Source: an uncultured Ruminiclostridium sp. (GTDB taxonomy: Bacteria; Bacillota; Clostridia; Oscillospirales; Ruminococcaceae). From it: a stretch of DNA of 64,000 nucleotides. The stretch is taken from the NCBI GenBank assembly GCA_910579265.1, contig CAJTTE010000015.1, positions 1 to 64,000 on the forward strand. Direction: 5' to 3'. Each line of letters starts with the position of its first letter. Position 1 is the stretch's first letter. A model generated the notes under the pieces. The model had not been told where the DNA came from, made no database searches, and saw only the letters and a program-made list of their open reading frames with translations. The translations under genes were made by a program, and so were the position numbers. Below are positions 61,348 through 64,000 of this stretch, piece after piece.

Positions 61348-64000
61348 ATGAATCTTGGTAAAAGAATTTTGGCCGGCGTACTTAGTGCGGCAATTTGTAC
61401 TAACACCTGCTTTATTGGTGGTTTTACTGCTTTTGCCGAAGACTTGGATGGCCAATTAACCGAAAAAAGCATTCTGACGGTAAAAGGAGACGCCTTGATA
61501 AGCAACAGCTCCGTTCATGCTAAAGACGACGGCTCCTATGACGGCTATATTCAGACTGTGAATGCGGACAATGCAGATTATTTTGACAGCAATGAATTGT
61601 GTGTAAAATATTCCGTTTCCGGAGATGTCGCTGCTGACACTAAGGTTTTGAATTTCCAACCCTTCGATAAAAGCTGGGGCGGTTGGAATGATAATTACAT
61701 AACCATCGGTGATTCGTCTTATGATGAGACGACCGGGATATATACCGCAAAAATTTCTACTCAAAAGGTTATTCAATCCTTAAATACAGGAAAAGAAATA
61801 AACGGCGTTAATCTGTCTTTTGCAGAAAAGGAACCTGTCGTTACTCTTATCGATTATTCAATTCTTACCGAAAAGAAAATCGATACCACAAACGAGGCGG
61901 ATCGTCAGCTCGAAACTCCTTTGGATATCTTTAAAATTACAGGCGCAGAGCTGAGAGAAGTGGGCGTTGACGTTGACGCTATCGCACAAGCTGACGCTAA
62001 GGCAACCATTTACGTACACATTAGCAAGGCCGATCCTTATTCATGGCTAAGAGCATCTGCCGGCGGTATAACAGGCGGTTCTTCAAATAAGGTGCTTAAA
62101 GGTTCAAAGGCCACTATGGCAAAGAACGATACAGCTTATTATATTCAGGATTCCGAAAATAACGACGGTATCGGACTTGTAGGCACGGCAAACTACAAAT
62201 TTCCCGACTGCAACACCAATAAAGCCGCCGACGGAGATGATTTACAGGTTGCGGTAAGAATCTGGACCACAGAAACCGAGGCCAAGGTTATAGGAGTTGT
62301 GTTCAGCAATGGAGAGAGCTTTAAGGTTAATCCCGACGGTTCCGTTGAAAACGGCTTCACTCCTCCCGTTTGTGAAAACACGTCACTTGATACACCGTCA
62401 GATGTCATCACAGACGTATGGCAGCAGACAGTTGAAATAAGAAAAGACAATTTAAAGCTTACTCTCGACTATATTGCAAAAATGGATCCCTCCAAATATA
62501 CCGAGGAATCATGGAAAGCTCTTACCGACGCACTTCCCGAGGCTCAAGCTGCTTACGACGATCCGAATGCGACCGTAGATTCTCTTAAAGCTGCGAGAGA
62601 TAAGATCGAAAATGTTAAGGCAAGACTTATATTTAAGGATACTTTATCTGATAACAGCAAAGCTATGCCTTACAGAGAGCTTACTCCCGAACAGCTGATC
62701 GCCGAAATGGGCGTAGGTATAAACCTCGGTAACACTATGGACGGTCACTCCAGCTTTACTCCCGGCGAAACCTTGTGGCAGTCCGTTCCCACGACAAAGG
62801 AATATATTAAGGCTCTTCATGACGCAGGATATAACACCGTAAGGATTCCTGTGACCTGGGGCACGTCTATTGACGAAGAAAACGGTTATAAACTGAAAGA
62901 GGCCTGGGTAACCAGAGTTCGTGAAATCGTGGACTACTGTGTCGAACAGGATATGTATGCAATAATAAACATACACCATGACGGCGCAGAACAGACAGGT
63001 TGGCTAAGAGTTGCCGCCGACGATATTGACGGCGTAATGTACAAATTTGAACAGGTATGGAGAAATATAGCTCTCGAATTCAAGGATTACGACGAGCACC
63101 TCATATTTGAATCCATGAATGAAATCAGCTGCTCCGATACCGACAAAAACGGCTCAAAGGCAGTTGAATATGATACCCCCATTATAGTAAATTTCAATCA
63201 GCTCTTTGTCAACACCGTTCGTGCAACGGGTTCCAATAACGAAAAGAGATGGCTCGCGGCTGTTGCTCATTATGCAAACAACGGCTCCAACAAGGCGTTT
63301 ACACTTCCCGAGGACTACTATAACGAAAACGCAAAAATTATGTTTGCCGCTCATATTTATTCCGATGAACAGGGTATAGCCGACAGACTTAAAGCCATGG
63401 CAAGCAAATTCAAGGGAATCCCTATGTATTTGGGCGAATATGGCTCAACGGTTGCCGAAGATAAAAACGACCCTACAGGCTATAATGACGGCACAAGAGC
63501 CCACAAGGAAGAAGTGGTAGCAAAGCTTTGTCAGGCAGCTGGCGTTTGTCCTATCGCCTGGGACCAGGGTTATGGCACCAAGGGCAAGTATGAGCTTGGT
63601 CTTTATACTTATTGGGACAGAGAAGATTGTGTTTCCCTACACCCCGCAGTTACACAGGCTACCATAAGAGGCTATTATACTGCCATTTCCGAGCTTAACA
63701 AGAATTTTGAATTCTCCGACATAGCTTATAATCCTGAAATAACTCCGATCACATCGATAAGTGTTGTTGAGCACCTTGAAATGACTATCGGCGACATTGA
63801 TACTGTAAAGGTAACGGCAACTCCCGATAACACAAATGACGTTGTTCTTTTCTCCACCGACAATGACGGAGTCGCAACCGTGTTTAACGGTATGATAAGG
63901 GCAAAGGGCATAGGCGAAACCACAATTCACGTTTATTCTCAAAACGGAACGGTTAAAAAGGACATTAAGGTAACGGTAAACGCTAAGGAAACCGACGATA
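61348..64000 (+). CDS. Secreted multidomain GH5 endoglucanase (cut by window end)
   Basis: At least 884 residues without a stop; the reading frame runs past position 64000. ATG 61348 follows AAGGAGGA. A signal peptide (MNLGKRILAGVLSAAICTNT, cleavage near AFA) is followed by two beta-rich regions of ~170 residues each that may bind carbohydrate (~35-190 and ~200-365), a FIVAR-like helical module (~370-435), and a GH5 catalytic barrel, probably subfamily 4 (~440-785): GINLGNTMD, NTVRIPVTWG, INIHHDG, acid/base Glu592 (FESMNE) and nucleophile Glu697 (YLGEYGS). A Big2-type immunoglobulin-like domain starts near 798 (ITSISVVEHLEMTIGD). Cellulase, xyloglucanase or lichenase activity are all possible. 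A dockerin or anchor could lie beyond the window. Confidence 0.93.
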   Translation, partial: MNLGKRILAGVLSAAICTNTCFIGGFTAFAEDLDGQLTEKSILTVKGDALISNSSVHAKDDGSYDGYIQTVNADNADYFDSNELCVKYSVSGDVAADTKVLNFQPFDKSWGGWNDNYITIGDSSYDETTGIYTAKISTQKVIQSLNTGKEINGVNLSFAEKEPVVTLIDYSILTEKKIDTTNEADRQLETPLDIFKITGAELREVGVDVDAIAQADAKATIYVHISKADPYSWLRASAGGITGGSSNKVLKGSKATMAKNDTAYYIQDSENNDGIGLVGTANYKFPDCNTNKAADGDDLQVAVRIWTTETEAKVIGVVFSNGESFKVNPDGSVENGFTPPVCENTSLDTPSDVITDVWQQTVEIRKDNLKLTLDYIAKMDPSKYTEESWKALTDALPEAQAAYDDPNATVDSLKAARDKIENVKARLIFKDTLSDNSKAMPYRELTPEQLIAEMGVGINLGNTMDGHSSFTPGETLWQSVPTTKEYIKALHDAGYNTVRIPVTWGTSIDEENGYKLKEAWVTRVREIVDYCVEQDMYAIINIHHDGAEQTGWLRVAADDIDGVMYKFEQVWRNIALEFKDYDEHLIFESMNEISCSDTDKNGSKAVEYDTPIIVNFNQLFVNTVRATGSNNEKRWLAAVAHYANNGSNKAFTLPEDYYNENAKIMFAAHIYSDEQGIADRLKAMASKFKGIPMYLGEYGSTVAEDKNDPTGYNDGTRAHKEEVVAKLCQAAGVCPIAWDQGYGTKGKYELGLYTYWDREDCVSLHPAVTQATIRGYYTAISELNKNFEFSDIAYNPEITPITSISVVEHLEMTIGDIDTVKVTATPDNTNDVVLFSTDNDGVATVFNGMIRAKGIGETTIHVYSQNGTVKKDIKVTVNAKETDD

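Overview
The window looks like chromosomal DNA from an anaerobic, endospore-forming, low-to-mid GC member of the Clostridia, most likely an Oscillospirales/Ruminococcaceae-type gut or rumen fibre degrader. Evidence for this: several sporulation genes (spoVT, spoVS, spoIIGA, sigE), many carbohydrate-active enzymes (GH43, two GH13, a GH26-like protein, a multidomain GH5), ferredoxin-containing redox enzymes and no respiratory genes. No phage, plasmid, CRISPR or large transposon was recognised. The assignment to a taxonomic group is inference.

Layout. 0-6.1 kb: GH43 beta-xylosidase, a Tam-like methyltransferase, a GH13 alpha-glucosidase and an aldo/keto reductase-ferredoxin. 6.7-10.4 kb (minus strand): spoVT, a secreted metzincin protease with a lipoprotein partner, a decayed partial copy of the protease gene, and L-asparaginase. 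10.9-16.2 kb: a PIN/NYN protein, dprA, an acyl-CoA synthetase with an HTH-cupin regulator, and nth. 16.7-23.7 kb: two cell-wall hydrolases, then purA-ymdB-spoVS. 23.8-28 kb: a Tim44/zinc-ribbon/SPFH operon resembling Bacillus ydjGHI, with one gene duplicated and homogenised. 28.7-32.6 kb: a small secreted protein with an ABC exporter whose permease carries an M1-peptidase-like ectodomain. 33.4-42 kb: a GNAT protein, a GH26-like hydrolase behind a promoter overlapped by a cre-like palindrome, three tRNA genes, a GH13 neopullulanase-like enzyme and glycogen phosphorylase. 42.2-48.2 kb: two TrkA-type proteins, an MBL-fold protein with a degenerate metal site, a tocopherol cyclase-like protein and the hibernation factor. 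48.8-52.1 kb: spoIIGA, sigE, mscL. 52.9-60.5 kb: two esterases, an FlK-like thioesterase, lysA, an AlkZ-related protein and a ParB-like protein. 61.3 kb to the end: a large secreted GH5 endoglucanase cut by the window edge.

The glycan genes form a coherent pathway: extracellular cellulase (GH5), hemicellulose trimming (GH43, GH26-like, acetyl esterases), and alpha-glucan use and storage turnover (two GH13, glgP). The most striking non-coding content is a dense set of small palindromic or inverted-repeat-bounded elements, at least seven families and about 22 copies of roughly 50-290 bp. They lie in most of the larger intergenic gaps; some are nested in one another and one supplies the stop codon of a GH13 gene. 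A second oddity is a ~104-bp tandem repeat, each unit carrying an extended -10 promoter, found in four copies at 53.8-54.2 kb and in diverged form at 28.2-28.5 kb upstream of the secreted-protein/ABC cluster.
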